Assembly (NCBI RefSeq): GCF_014197615.1
Contig: NZ_JACIFY010000004.1
Location: forward strand, 248,001-312,000
DNA from: Rhizobium esperanzae
GTDB lineage: Bacteria; Pseudomonadota; Alphaproteobacteria; Rhizobiales; Rhizobiaceae
Length of the DNA: 64,000 nucleotides
Reading direction: 5' to 3'
Below the pieces are notes generated by a model. The model saw nothing but the letters and a program-made list of their open reading frames with translations, had not been told where the DNA came from and made no database searches. Below, one piece after another: positions 18,155 to 26,042 of the stretch (position 1 is the stretch's first letter; each line of letters starts with the position of its first letter). The position numbers and the translations under genes are program-made.

Positions 18155-18397
18155 TTAAAATCCTTCAATACCGAGATTGGCCAGTTGCTCGTCGCCCATC
18201 GCAGGTGGTGGCGTCTCTTCGGTCTGGTGAGCCTTGCGGTAGCCTTCGGTGCAGGCGGCAAATTCCCAGAGCGTGCAATCATCGACCTCGCGAGGAGAAA
18301 ATCCGATCACGGCGCCGGCGGCATAGTAAGACGACCACTTCGTTTTGCCATTCGGCAGCGGGTTAGGGTCTGTTCTGCCCTCCCCGCCTCCTACTCC
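18155..18397 (-). CDS. Second tail assembly chaperone, probably made by -1 frameshift from the upstream gene
   Basis: About 80 residues in the -1 frame relative to the gene at 18391-18726, ending PPPAMGDEQLANLGIEGF just before the tape measure gene. The core (GFSPREVDDCTLWEFAACTEGYRKA) looks like the short tail-assembly chaperone of GTA-like tails. The frame has no ATG, GTG or TTG before its conserved part and opens only behind a TGA at 18406-18404, so expression needs a shift inside a 15-nt stretch holding five G residues (18400-18396). This corresponds to lambda G/GT. Confidence 0.7.
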   Translation of the reverse strand, partial: GVGGGEGRTDPNPLPNGKTKWSSYYAAGAVIGFSPREVDDCTLWEFAACTEGYRKAHQTEETPPPAMGDEQLANLGIEGF

Positions 18398-18726
18398 CCC
18401 GGCTCACCACTTGGCTGGTCGTCAGTTTCCCACATGACGAAGCGCCGAAGGATATCTGCGGCCGGAACGGCAAGTGCGTAAGGGCTGGCGATGTCGAGCG
18501 CCGAATCCAGCACCTTCTGTGCATCGCGCTCCTGCATGCCGCCACCGATAAGGCCAAGCCGGATTGGCTGGATCACGTCATCGATCTTGAACTGCGAAGA
18601 CAGGAGGCGCATCAGGACCACTGCGCAGCCGGCGTCACTGCGCTGCTCGATAGCGCGCAATTCGCCGATGCCAAGGCGGAAGGAGTGCTCACCTCCCGCC
18701 CATACAATTGATTCAGAGCCTCTCAT
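18391..18726 (-). CDS. Tail assembly chaperone, GTA gp10-like
   Basis: 111 residues with the pattern G-E-H-S-F-R-L-G-I-G-E-L-R-A-I-E and R-L-G-L-I-G-G-G of gene-transfer-agent gp10 proteins. In siphophages this gene lies between tail tube and tape measure and coats the tape measure during tail assembly. Start ATG 18726 overlaps the homing endonuclease stop (ATGA). The last codons GAG CCG GGG GAG TAG hold the proposed slip site. Confidence 0.75.
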   Translation of the reverse strand: MRGSESIVWAGGEHSFRLGIGELRAIEQRSDAGCAVVLMRLLSSQFKIDDVIQPIRLGLIGGGMQERDAQKVLDSALDIASPYALAVPAADILRRFVMWETDDQPSGEPGE

Positions 18727-19511
18727 GCGGCATCCTCTCGTGCAAAATCTTCTGGAAAATTGAGGTGGCAGTCAAAGCCCCACGCCTCGAATGCAGCCTT
18801 GTCGTATGCGCGTGCGGCTTGTTCTGGAGTTTGAAAACTTCCAAGAAAGCGCTGCTCTCCGCCACACTTTAGCGACGCTACCCACTTATTCCTCAATGGC
18901 TTAAAAGAAATGCCTTTGAAGTCACCTGTAGGCTTCTTCTTGCGACCAGCAATTCCAACTTTTTCGCGCGCATCATCTGTGTGCCTCTTGCCCATTCGGC
19001 CGGCACCAATTTTAGCTATAGTCTCAAGGCTGTGCTTTTTACCTGATCGAGCCAATCTCATCTTGAGGCGCACATCAATGCCGATAACTCTACCGGTATG
19101 CGCGTCACTCAGTTTAGCGCGCGTCACATCACTCACATTCTTTTTGGCTTCGCTTATTCGCGATCTGTGCTCTTCGCTTTTTGGCTTTCCACGTTGAGCG
19201 GCGCTCATTTTTGCGCGTGTTTCTGCACTTCTTGCCGCTCCTCCAGCACCCTCTCCGCCATCTGTCTTGTTGACCAGTAAGCCGCCCATCTCACGGCGAC
19301 CATAAAGCTCAATCAACTCGACTTCCCTAGCGTGCGCTTGAGATTCGTGCATAAACCAGTCGACTATCTCGACAGAGCATCCGCCATTAGCGTGCACACA
19401 TTTGAATTCTTTAGAACGATTTGTGGTATTGTGGGCTCGCTTGCCCTTGCCTTTGCCAACGTAGAAAGGCACGCCAGAAGCATCACGCCAGATGTACGTG
19501 TAAAATTCCAT
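18723..19511 (-). CDS. GIY-YIG homing endonuclease with NUMOD3 repeats and AP2 domain
   Basis: 262 residues. GIY-YIG nuclease (YTYIW at 4-8, FYVGKGKGK at 16-24, Glu in ELIELYGRR), four NUMOD3-like repeats (SAETRAKMS, SEEHRSRIS, LETIAKIG and so on) and a C-terminal AP2-like domain (DFKGISF, W-V-A-S-L, FLGSF, AARAYDKAA, LNFP). Same domain plan as the gene at 2212-3135 but clearly diverged. Inserted between tail tube and chaperone genes; its stop overlaps the chaperone ATG. Ribosome site GAGGGA before ATG 19511. Confidence 0.9.
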   Translation of the reverse strand: MEFYTYIWRDASGVPFYVGKGKGKRAHNTTNRSKEFKCVHANGGCSVEIVDWFMHESQAHAREVELIELYGRREMGGLLVNKTDGGEGAGGAARSAETRAKMSAAQRGKPKSEEHRSRISEAKKNVSDVTRAKLSDAHTGRVIGIDVRLKMRLARSGKKHSLETIAKIGAGRMGKRHTDDAREKVGIAGRKKKPTGDFKGISFKPLRNKWVASLKCGGEQRFLGSFQTPEQAARAYDKAAFEAWGFDCHLNFPEDFAREDAA

Positions 19512-19601
19512 CGCAAGTATCCCTCTCGCAATCCAGATGTAGCGTTCGGCAGGCGGCTGGATGACCGCTTTTCGGGAGCTACCCTAGCCGAACAACGCAT
19601 A

Positions 19602-19623
19602 TATAGGCGGCTGGCCGCCTATA
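19602..19623 (-). repeat. Perfect hairpin behind the tail tube gene
   Basis: TATAGGCGGC and GCCGCCTATA, a 10-bp perfect inverted repeat with a 2-nt spacer, 8 nt behind the tail tube stop. No T-run follows on the minus strand, so it is more likely an mRNA-stabilising or attenuating structure than a full terminator. Confidence 0.6.
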
Positions 19624-19631
19624 AGCAATTT

Positions 19632-20078
19632 TTACGGCTTCATCGTCCTGGTCGGGATGCCGTCAAACTCAATCGATAGCTCGGCTGTTACCTTCGTGCC
19701 CCGCTCGGCTTGGTTATTTATGGAAACCAAATATGCATTGCCTGTTTCGTACTCGGTGTCACCGACAGCGGCGTTGACGTGATGAATGCGGATGCTCTTA
19801 GTCTGGCCGGATTCCCACCAGTCGAGAAGAACCTCGTGGCTCTGCGATGCCCAGACGCCAGATGCCGAGATCGTCGCCTCGGACGACTGAACCGCCCTCT
19901 CCACAGCCGCAGGCAGCGATTCGTCATCGCAGTCCGGAACTTCGGAAGTCGACATATTGTGCTGGCGGTTGATGCCGCGCGACGTCAGGCCGCAAATGCG
20001 GGAATAAACGCCGGAGCCGTTGGTGACCTCGACCTCGAGGACCATCTGATGAAAATTCGCGGTGGTTGCGCGCGTCAT
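19632..20078 (-). CDS. Major tail (tube) protein
   Basis: 148 residues, beta-rich, with the GTA-like tail tube pattern (SGVYSRICGLTSRGINRQHN, PDCDDESLPAAVERAVQSSEATISASG). Position between the tail terminator genes and tail chaperones fits. Ribosome site GGAG 6 nt before ATG 20078. A hairpin follows the stop. Confidence 0.8.
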   Translation of the reverse strand: MTRATTANFHQMVLEVEVTNGSGVYSRICGLTSRGINRQHNMSTSEVPDCDDESLPAAVERAVQSSEATISASGVWASQSHEVLLDWWESGQTKSIRIHHVNAAVGDTEYETGNAYLVSINNQAERGTKVTAELSIEFDGIPTRTMKP

Positions 20079-20122
20079 TCAATTCTCCAATAAAAAGCCG
20101 CCCTGCGGCGGCTGGTCATGGG

Positions 20123-20311
20123 CTACGCGCCCACCTTCTGTTTTTCTTGCCGTCTAGGCGGCTTTGCCTTTGTCGCGCGGCCGATCGATATGGCGTGCTC
20201 GACGAAGTCGTGCGGAAAGTTTTGAGGCTCTGGTTTTGGCTTGGCGTGGAAGCCGAAGCGGCTGCGCGGCCGGCTCCAGTGCACCTCTCGGTGAAACACC
20301 GCCCATGCCAT
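20123..20311 (-). CDS. Small basic protein in tail operon
   Basis: 62 residues, basic and aromatic at the N-terminus (MAWAVFHREVHWSRP) with PxPQNFPHDFVEHAI in the middle. ATG 20311 shares a nucleotide with the upstream stop (TGATG). Such short proteins are common at this place in alphaproteobacterial phages. Function unknown. Confidence 0.6.
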   Translation of the reverse strand: MAWAVFHREVHWSRPRSRFGFHAKPKPEPQNFPHDFVEHAISIGRATKAKPPRRQEKQKVGA

Positions 20312-20727
20312 CACTCGGGCTCCTCGATGCTGGCCGTGACACTCACGAGACCATGTGTGGTGAGGCCGTCAGAATCGGTGAAGACGCGGCTGAATTCCAC
20401 GCGTATCTCGGCAAGTGCGTTGTCGGTAAGCGCCAACTCCTGCAGGTGCAGTGCTTTCGTGACGAGGTGGACGAGACGCTTTGCCTCTACCTGCCCGGCA
20501 GCCGCGCTCCAGATGTCGACCTGGAACGTATTCAGGCCGCTGGCAATGCAGTCGGCGCCATCCTCGACCGTGTCGGATGGGCCAAAGCTGATATAGGCGG
20601 TCTTCGTTTTGTACGGCTCGGCCGGCACGCGGTCATAGACGCCGCCGACCAGCGCAGCGATGTCGGCATTGAGCCTCAGTGTGTCATAGACAAGCTTCTG
20701 CAGTTCAGCCTGCGGCGCTTCTGCCAT
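20311..20727 (-). CDS. Tail terminator / completion protein (DUF3168)
   Basis: 138 residues with the DUF3168 layout: helical start (LQKLVYDTLRLNADIAALVGG-VYDRVP), then PYISFG-like YISFGPS and VDIWS. In HK97-like phages this protein caps the tail tube. Start ATG 20727 shares a nucleotide with the preceding stop (TGATG); a TTG at 20730 is also possible. Confidence 0.75.
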   Translation of the reverse strand: MAEAPQAELQKLVYDTLRLNADIAALVGGVYDRVPAEPYKTKTAYISFGPSDTVEDGADCIASGLNTFQVDIWSAAAGQVEAKRLVHLVTKALHLQELALTDNALAEIRVEFSRVFTDSDGLTTHGLVSVTASIEEPE

Positions 20728-21218
20728 CAATCAGCCTCCGCCGCAGTCGGCGGCCCTTGTAGCCTCATCGCCGCGCGCGTCTGGCGCTTGATGCGGTCCT
20801 GGATGCGCTTTCGCAGCGATCGGTATGATGGAAAGAAGAATGGCTGCGCGTGCGCGCCAGGGTGACCGTTGGCGGTGCCTTTGAAGCTCTTGTTGCCACC
20901 GCCCTTGGCGACGTTGTGCGGCGCGGTGCCGAACTCGACCCAGGCGGCGTAATAGGCTTTCTCGCTGCCTGCGTAGACAGTGATGCGAAGTCCGCGCTCA
21001 TTCGGATCGCTCTGCGCAATCACCTTCGAACCCTTCGGAGCATTGCCCCAAGTCCATCCGATGCTGTCACGCAGATCGCCGCTGTCCTTCGGAACGAGCC
21101 GCTTCATCATCGCGACGAGTTCGTCGGCGCCCTTCTCCATTGCGCCGCGGGCCGCGAGCTCGATGCGCTTTGGGATGAAGGCTACCTTCTTGTTGAGATC
21201 GCCGATGCCTTGAACCAT
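20727..21218 (-). CDS. HK97 gp10-like head-tail protein
   Basis: 163 residues with features of the HK97 gp10 family: VPKDSGDLRDSIGW, AYYAAWVEFGTAPH and HPGAHAQPFFFPSYR. Head-tail or tail completion protein, in the expected place between head closure and tail terminator genes. Confidence 0.85.
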   Translation of the reverse strand: MVQGIGDLNKKVAFIPKRIELAARGAMEKGADELVAMMKRLVPKDSGDLRDSIGWTWGNAPKGSKVIAQSDPNERGLRITVYAGSEKAYYAAWVEFGTAPHNVAKGGGNKSFKGTANGHPGAHAQPFFFPSYRSLRKRIQDRIKRQTRAAMRLQGPPTAAEAD

Positions 21219-21236
21219 GCATGCTCCATCGCCGCT

Positions 21237-21572
21237 CTACGCGACGACGCCGCGCTCACAAAGGAAGTCGATCCACTTGTTGTCAGTTGACGCAGTCACG
21301 TCATGGATCGCGTATTCGGCGCCAGATCGCATGTCTGTGATGCGCCACTCGGCCGTTACGCGCCTCGTGGCGGCGCCCGCTCTGACGCGGATGATTTGCG
21401 GGTGTCGGTTTTCCAGGCGAGCGGCGATAACACTCTCGCCGCCGCGCAGATGCGTGTATTCTGCAGCATCCTGGAACTGCTCAACCCAGCCGGCTACGGT
21501 GTTTCCGAAACCATCATCCTGTTCATTGCGAACGGCAAAAGAGACGCGCTCTCTTAGCGCGCCTGCCGCCAT
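21237..21572 (-). CDS. Head closure protein
   Basis: 111 residues with the phage head-tail adaptor pattern: N-terminal LRERVSFAVRNEQDDGFGNTVAGW, then WRITDMRSGAEYAIHDV. Closes the connector after DNA packaging. ATG 21572 shares position 21572 with the stop of the preceding gene. Confidence 0.8.
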   Translation of the reverse strand: MAAGALRERVSFAVRNEQDDGFGNTVAGWVEQFQDAAEYTHLRGGESVIAARLENRHPQIIRVRAGAATRRVTAEWRITDMRSGAEYAIHDVTASTDNKWIDFLCERGVVA

Positions 21573-21997
21573 TACGGGCTAGCTACGCCAGAATACTGGA
21601 AGTCGATGTTCAGAACCGACGTCGAAGACGCCAGACCGACGATCGTGTAGTAGTCGCCGCCAGTGATATCGGCTAGCGGACACAACTTGCCAGGGGTATC
21701 AGACAGATACAAAGTTTGGCCGGCGGTGAACACGGCGCCGAGGGTCACCGGGCCGCCAGTCTGAACGACGATCGGCTGATTTGCTGCGGCGCTGTTGAGC
21801 GCAACGCCGATGTTGCCGGTCTGGCCGCGAGCTTCGGCCGAGGCCGCGTCGCTATCAGCTAGCTGCCATTTGCCAGTCGTTGCGGTGTCAAGATATACGA
21901 AGTCGCCGGCGGCGATAGCCGCGCCGGCGGTGCCGGTTTTGGTCGTCGCGCCGGTGCCAGCCACGACGCTCGCGGGCGTTAGTGTGATGTCTGCCAT
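21572..21997 (-). CDS. Structural protein, head decoration-like
   Basis: 141 residues, Ala/Thr/Gly-rich, without charged helices, beta-strand rich (GDFVYLDTATTGKWQLADSD, GVALNSAAANQPIVVQ). Resembles small capsid decoration or DUF2190-like proteins. Sits between the connector and head-closure genes. Confidence 0.55.
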   Translation of the reverse strand: MADITLTPASVVAGTGATTKTGTAGAAIAAGDFVYLDTATTGKWQLADSDAASAEARGQTGNIGVALNSAAANQPIVVQTGGPVTLGAVFTAGQTLYLSDTPGKLCPLADITGGDYYTIVGLASSTSVLNIDFQYSGVASP

Positions 21998-22015
21998 TTG
22001 TGGGTCTCCTGCGGC

Positions 22016-22558
22016 TTACGCGCCGCGTCTGTAGTTGCAAAGCAAGGCGTCGAACGCAGACCAGCCGGGCAGCTCTTTGTTTTCGCGCTGCTCGTAGGCG
22101 TCGGCGATCCACAGCAACATCGCGTGTTTGATGGATGGCGGCAGTGAGGCATAACCGACGACGGCCGTCAGCGTGATGCGGGATCCGTTGCGAGGAACGG
22201 GCCACTGCTTGCCGTACGCTGGCACGATCGCCGCCTCTAGGCCGTCGAAACGCTGCTCGACATCGCCGAGAGTGACTGTCGCGTCTGTGCCATCGGTCGC
22301 AATGTACGCGATCGAGGTGACGGACTGCGCCGGAGCAGCCGGAAGGCGATCGAAATCGCAAAACCGGTCGCATTTCACTTCAATTGTTTGCGTCGCCAGC
22401 GGCGTATTGCAATAGCGTTCGACGTGGTCGCGTGCCGCAGATATCAACGCCTCGAAAAGCGCGTCATCGTCGTCGTGAAGCACCACACAGTGGCGCTTCG
22501 CCTCTTCGACGGATATTGGATCAGTCGGCGCCTGCGTTACCTTCGGTGGATACCACAT
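22016..22558 (-). CDS. Head-tail connector (gp6-like adaptor)
   Basis: 180 residues with the adaptor pattern: DPISVEEAKRHC, DDALFEALISAARDHVERYCNTPLATQ, an N-terminal helix bundle and a C-terminal helix (LPPSIKHAMLLWIADAYEQRE). Binds the portal as the first connector ring. Overlaps the small gene upstream by 38 nt. Confidence 0.85.
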   Translation of the reverse strand: MWYPPKVTQAPTDPISVEEAKRHCVVLHDDDDALFEALISAARDHVERYCNTPLATQTIEVKCDRFCDFDRLPAAPAQSVTSIAYIATDGTDATVTLGDVEQRFDGLEAAIVPAYGKQWPVPRNGSRITLTAVVGYASLPPSIKHAMLLWIADAYEQRENKELPGWSAFDALLCNYRRGA

Positions 22559-22733
22559 TCGCCTTGCCCTTCTTGGTCTTGACCGGCGCTTCGACAGGCT
22601 CGTCAGCTTCCACCTTGGCGGCGAAGCCGGCGTCGATCAGGCGAGCAGCCTCGGCGTCGTCGAACTCCCGCTCGTCGCCAGGCGACAAACAGAACTCCGG
22701 GCCGGACAGGCCGGCAGTCATTTTCAAAAGCAT
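22521..22733 (-). CDS. Small acidic protein next to capsid
   Basis: 70 residues, acidic centre (DEREFDDAEAARLIDAGFAAKVEADEP) and Lys-rich tail. The pattern -PGD-x-x-E-F-D-D-A-E-A-A-R-L-I-x-A-G-F-A- recurs in phage genes between capsid and connector. GGAGG ribosome site before ATG 22733. Function unknown. Confidence 0.6.
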   Translation of the reverse strand: MLLKMTAGLSGPEFCLSPGDEREFDDAEAARLIDAGFAAKVEADEPVEAPVKTKKGKANVVSTEGNAGAD

Positions 22734-22752
22734 ATCGCCTCCAGGAATGGAT

Positions 22753-22776
22753 GCGGGCCGACCGAAGTCAGCCCGC
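22753..22776 (-). repeat. UUCG-loop hairpin behind the capsid gene
   Basis: On the minus strand GCGGGCTGAC-TTCG-GTCGGCCCGC: a 10-bp stem (one G-U pair) with a UUCG tetraloop, 8 nt behind the capsid stop. No T-run follows, so it is probably a stabiliser or attenuator of the capsid mRNA. Confidence 0.65.
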
Positions 22777-22783
22777 CCATTGA

Positions 22784-24058
22784 TTAGGCCTGCACCAGGT
22801 ACTTGACGGCCGCCGTGTCGAGCAGTTCGCCGTCGAAGCGGATCAGACCAGCGATACCGAGATCCGGCCAGAAGCGTTCGCGCAGGACGCCGATAACAGG
22901 GCCGCCAACCTTACGGACCCAGTACTTGCCGAGGTCGCCGAAGAGGATGGTCTTGTTGCCGGTCGCGATGTTCGCCATTGCCTGGTTGATCACGTAGCGG
23001 TAGCCGAGCAGGGTGCCAGGAGCGCCCTCCTTGACGTTGCCCATCTGCCAGAGATAGTTGCCCTGGCCGTCCTTCAGCTTGCGGATGGCCGCCAGCGTCA
23101 GGTCGTTGAACATGAAGCTGACCTTCGGCGAGATGCGGTATGCCGGGTCAACAGCATGCGACAGGTCGATGATTTCGTCAGCGGCAATTGCCGTGGCCGA
23201 AACGGCGGTCTTGCCGAGGGTGGAGGCGGTCACGATGCCGTTCGGAGCGCTAGAGCCAGTGCCGGTCGTCAGCTGGGCATTGGCGAGACGGCCGAGACGT
23301 TCGCCGAGCAGGTCAGCAAGCAGCGATTCCATGTTGAAGATGGAGTCCTGCGCGAGCTGCCAAGAGAACTTCACGAACTTCGTGTTGAAGTCGTAGGCCT
23401 CGAGCTGCTTCTGGCCGAAGACCGCGTCAGCAGAGCCGTCGTCAGTCAGCGCCGTGCCTTCCGTGCCCTGGACGCCCGTCTTGCTGGTGTCGTCTGTCGT
23501 CGGGATCGGCAGCGCGTTGCCAGAAGTCGTGTTGAGTTCGCTGATGATGTTGCCATCGTACATCGGACCCCATGCCTTCATGGAGCGAACCAGCATATTC
23601 TGCAGTTCGACCGGGACAGTGTAGCCGCCAGCGGCGTTCGTGCCACCGGTCTGGATACGCTGCTCGATGTTCTCGGTGCCGGCGCGCAGAACCTTGCGCT
23701 CTTCACCATCCAGGGCGTCAAGCGACGCGCCGTTGGCGAGGAACTTGAAGAATACTTCGCGATATTCGGCCTTTTCGCCGGTCTCGGAACCAGCGGCGCG
23801 ATCTTCGCCGGCGGCGCCGGGACGCTTCTTAGCGCGCTCTTCATCCTGCCGAGCAGCGAAGCGTGCTTCGAGTGCGGCCTGATCTTCTTCGCGCTTGATG
23901 TTGCGCTCGACGCGGTCGAATTCGGCCATGATGGTATCGTGGCGCTGTTCGAGCTCGACGGAACGGGCTTCGTCGGTGTTCTTTTTGATTTCGTCCAGGG
24001 CGGCGCGGGCTTCCGTTACGAGACGGCCGCGCTTTTCCTGCAGCTCAGTGAGAGTCAT
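22784..24058 (-). CDS. Major capsid protein, HK97 family
   Basis: 424 residues from ATG 24058, which has GGAG 7 nt upstream. An N-terminal charged coiled-coil scaffolding (delta) segment (1-120) is presumably removed by the protease encoded upstream, followed by the HK97 fold from about residue 130 (GGYTVPVELQNMLV, IPTTDDTS, YDFNTKFVKFSWQLAQDS, LGYRYVINQAM, FGDLGKYWVRKV). Flanked on both sides by strong mRNA hairpins. Confidence 0.95.
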   Translation of the reverse strand: MTLTELQEKRGRLVTEARAALDEIKKNTDEARSVELEQRHDTIMAEFDRVERNIKREEDQAALEARFAARQDEERAKKRPGAAGEDRAAGSETGEKAEYREVFFKFLANGASLDALDGEERKVLRAGTENIEQRIQTGGTNAAGGYTVPVELQNMLVRSMKAWGPMYDGNIISELNTTSGNALPIPTTDDTSKTGVQGTEGTALTDDGSADAVFGQKQLEAYDFNTKFVKFSWQLAQDSIFNMESLLADLLGERLGRLANAQLTTGTGSSAPNGIVTASTLGKTAVSATAIAADEIIDLSHAVDPAYRISPKVSFMFNDLTLAAIRKLKDGQGNYLWQMGNVKEGAPGTLLGYRYVINQAMANIATGNKTILFGDLGKYWVRKVGGPVIGVLRERFWPDLGIAGLIRFDGELLDTAAVKYLVQA

Positions 24059-24094
24059 GCAAGTCTCCAAATGTGGTGTGTGGTTGGTGTTATT

Positions 24095-24152
24095 GGCAGG
24101 ACGTCTGTCCGGCCCTCCGGCTGGTGGCCGGGTGACTACGCGACGTCCTGCC
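24095..24152 (-). repeat. Nested hairpin in front of the capsid gene
   Basis: Outer stem GGCAGGACGTC / GACGTCCTGCC (24095-24105 with 24142-24152) and inner stem CCGGCC / GGCCGG (24109-24114 with 24126-24131). The structure covers the protease stop codon and lies 37 nt before the capsid start. Confidence 0.65.
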
Positions 24153-24768
24153 GGATGCCACGAATCCTTTGTTCCATTGCCGCTCGCTTTTCAGCGACAC
24201 GGCGCGCGGCGGCGGCGGCATTTTCAGCCTTGCGGCGCTCGTCTTCCTCGCGCGCTCCGCCCTCTGCCCTCGCCGCCTCTAGCGAGCGAAGGCCGATAGT
24301 CGTATCGTCATAGGCCGGCCACGCAACGGCGGAGACCTCGATCAGGTTAAGCTTCTCGATCGTCCGCACCGGCACCTGGCCGGTTTCATCCCAAGTTTCC
24401 TTGGTAACGCGGAAGCCGAAGCTCATGCCGCTGATGTCGCCGCGCTCGACGAGCACCCAGAGATCGTTGCCGTCGGTGGTGTCAGGCACATCGATCTCGA
24501 CGCGGAGACCCTTGCCGTCCTCTTGCAGGCGCAAGGTGCCGCTCTTGCTGCGGCCAATCACACGCCCCATGTCATGGTCGACAAGGGCGCGGATATCGCC
24601 CTTGATGGCATCGGAGAAGGCGCCGGGCGCAATTTTCTCTTGAAAGTACCCGCCAATATCGGCCAGCCGCTCAAAAACCGCGGCGTAGCCAACGAGCGTG
24701 CGCTTGTCATCACTCGCGCGGTGCTCGACCGCGTCGAGATGACTGCGCTTTTCAATTTCTGTCGTCAT
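24136..24768 (-). CDS. Prohead protease, HK97 (U35/S78) family
   Basis: 210 residues. Catalytic His65 in LVDHD and Ser116 in SGMSFGF, the two hallmarks of the family, with FERLADIGGYFQEKIAPGAF before them. A charged Ala/Glu/Arg-rich tail (165-210) follows. Trims the capsid delta domain during maturation. Its start overlaps the portal stop by 4 nt. Confidence 0.92.
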   Translation of the reverse strand: MTTEIEKRSHLDAVEHRASDDKRTLVGYAAVFERLADIGGYFQEKIAPGAFSDAIKGDIRALVDHDMGRVIGRSKSGTLRLQEDGKGLRVEIDVPDTTDGNDLWVLVERGDISGMSFGFRVTKETWDETGQVPVRTIEKLNLIEVSAVAWPAYDDTTIGLRSLEAARAEGGAREEDERRKAENAAAAARRVAEKRAAMEQRIRGIRQDVA

Positions 24769-26042
24769 GCGGCCTCGGCCTCATTATCGTTGTTGTCATT
24801 GGCCGGCGGATCGGTCGGCTTGGTTGCCGACTGCGTCTGCTGAGATCCAAGAGGCACTGTTGCCCCTTGGATATGAAGCTTTTCCGCCTCTTCGCCCTTG
24901 GCCGGCAGGTTTTCGAGCTTGCGAACCTCGTCAGGTGTGCGGATGGCGTTCTGGATCGCGATGCCATAGCCTTCCATGCGGGTCTTGAAGTCACCGCGGA
25001 GAAGTCCGTCGAGATTGTGCTCGACATAGCGACTGCCTGCCGCCCGCCCGAAGAACTTCAGGTTGATCTCGTCCTCGAGCGCCTTTGCCCACTGGCCGAT
25101 CAGATGCTTGACGAGATGAAGATCTTGCTGCTCGGCGTTGCTGAACGTCGCGCGCGACAGATCCTGCAGGAACACCGGCGGAAGCTGGTAAGTCCGAGCG
25201 ATTTCCTCGACCTGGAAACGACGCGCCTCGATCATCTGCCCTTTGGCAGGGTCAAGGCCAACCGGAGACAGATCATAGCCCGGCGGAATTGGAAAGACCG
25301 ATTCCCCAGCGCCCTTTGCAGCGTCGACCGATCGCTTGATGTCAGCCTGGGCGCGCTTAAGCGCTTCGCCGCTGGCCGGCAGCGGGCCTTTCAATGCAAG
25401 CGGAGGCACCCCGCCTCCGGCGAAGAAATTCGACCCATAGTCGTTCATGGCAATCGCAAGCTGGATTGCCTTGGACGCCTGCGCGATCGGGCCGTAGTGC
25501 CTCAATCCGCAACTGCGGCGCATGAACGGCACATCAATGACGTCGGCCGCATCATACGTCTTGCCCTCATAGTCATAGGTGATCTTCAGGCCGACGCGCT
25601 TGACGGTCGTCTTCGTCGGATTCATCGGCCACAGCGAATCCACGCCCTGCGGCGTGCGCTCGATATACGCCAGGCCACGGCCGTGCGTGAAAACCTGTTG
25701 CCAGAACCACTGCCAGAACGCGAAAGAGCCAATGCCATCGTTCGGAGCGACGTTGACGACCGTTTCCAGCCGTCCGGTGATGCGCGTGGCACCGGTTTTG
25801 GTGTCTCGGTAGGCGTGCCGCGGCAGCGCGGCCAGCGTGCGCGACATGAACGCGACCGCAGCCCAAACCGCAGGCACTGTCAACGCGCTGTCGACGGTTA
25901 CAGCCGGCAGATTGGCCGAATTGATGCCGAAGAACGCCAGGAAATTGTCGGCGCTCACTGGGATGGTTGGATTTTCAATGGTTGTGCGCGTTTCCGGCGA
26001 TTGTTCCGCGTTTCGGCGGCTAAACCAGTCTTTTATTGCCAT
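24765..26042 (-). CDS. Portal protein, HK97 family
   Basis: 425 residues with DNFLAFFGI, VTVDSALTVPAVWAAVAFMSRTLAALP and FQVEEIARTYQLPPVFL of HK97 portals. Forms the dodecameric DNA gate. The C-terminal tail carries the ANDN tetrapeptide discussed in the findings. ATG 26042 overlaps the terminase stop by one nucleotide. Confidence 0.92.
   Translation of the reverse strand: MAIKDWFSRRNAEQSPETRTTIENPTIPVSADNFLAFFGINSANLPAVTVDSALTVPAVWAAVAFMSRTLAALPRHAYRDTKTGATRITGRLETVVNVAPNDGIGSFAFWQWFWQQVFTHGRGLAYIERTPQGVDSLWPMNPTKTTVKRVGLKITYDYEGKTYDAADVIDVPFMRRSCGLRHYGPIAQASKAIQLAIAMNDYGSNFFAGGGVPPLALKGPLPASGEALKRAQADIKRSVDAAKGAGESVFPIPPGYDLSPVGLDPAKGQMIEARRFQVEEIARTYQLPPVFLQDLSRATFSNAEQQDLHLVKHLIGQWAKALEDEINLKFFGRAAGSRYVEHNLDGLLRGDFKTRMEGYGIAIQNAIRTPDEVRKLENLPAKGEEAEKLHIQGATVPLGSQQTQSATKPTDPPANDNNDNEAEAA

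Noticed and set aside
18155..24768. A gene transfer agent cluster instead of a phage
   Set aside because: GTA-like tail proteins are present, but so are integrase, repressors, replication genes, lysis genes, terminase HNH and an attachment site, so it is a temperate phage.
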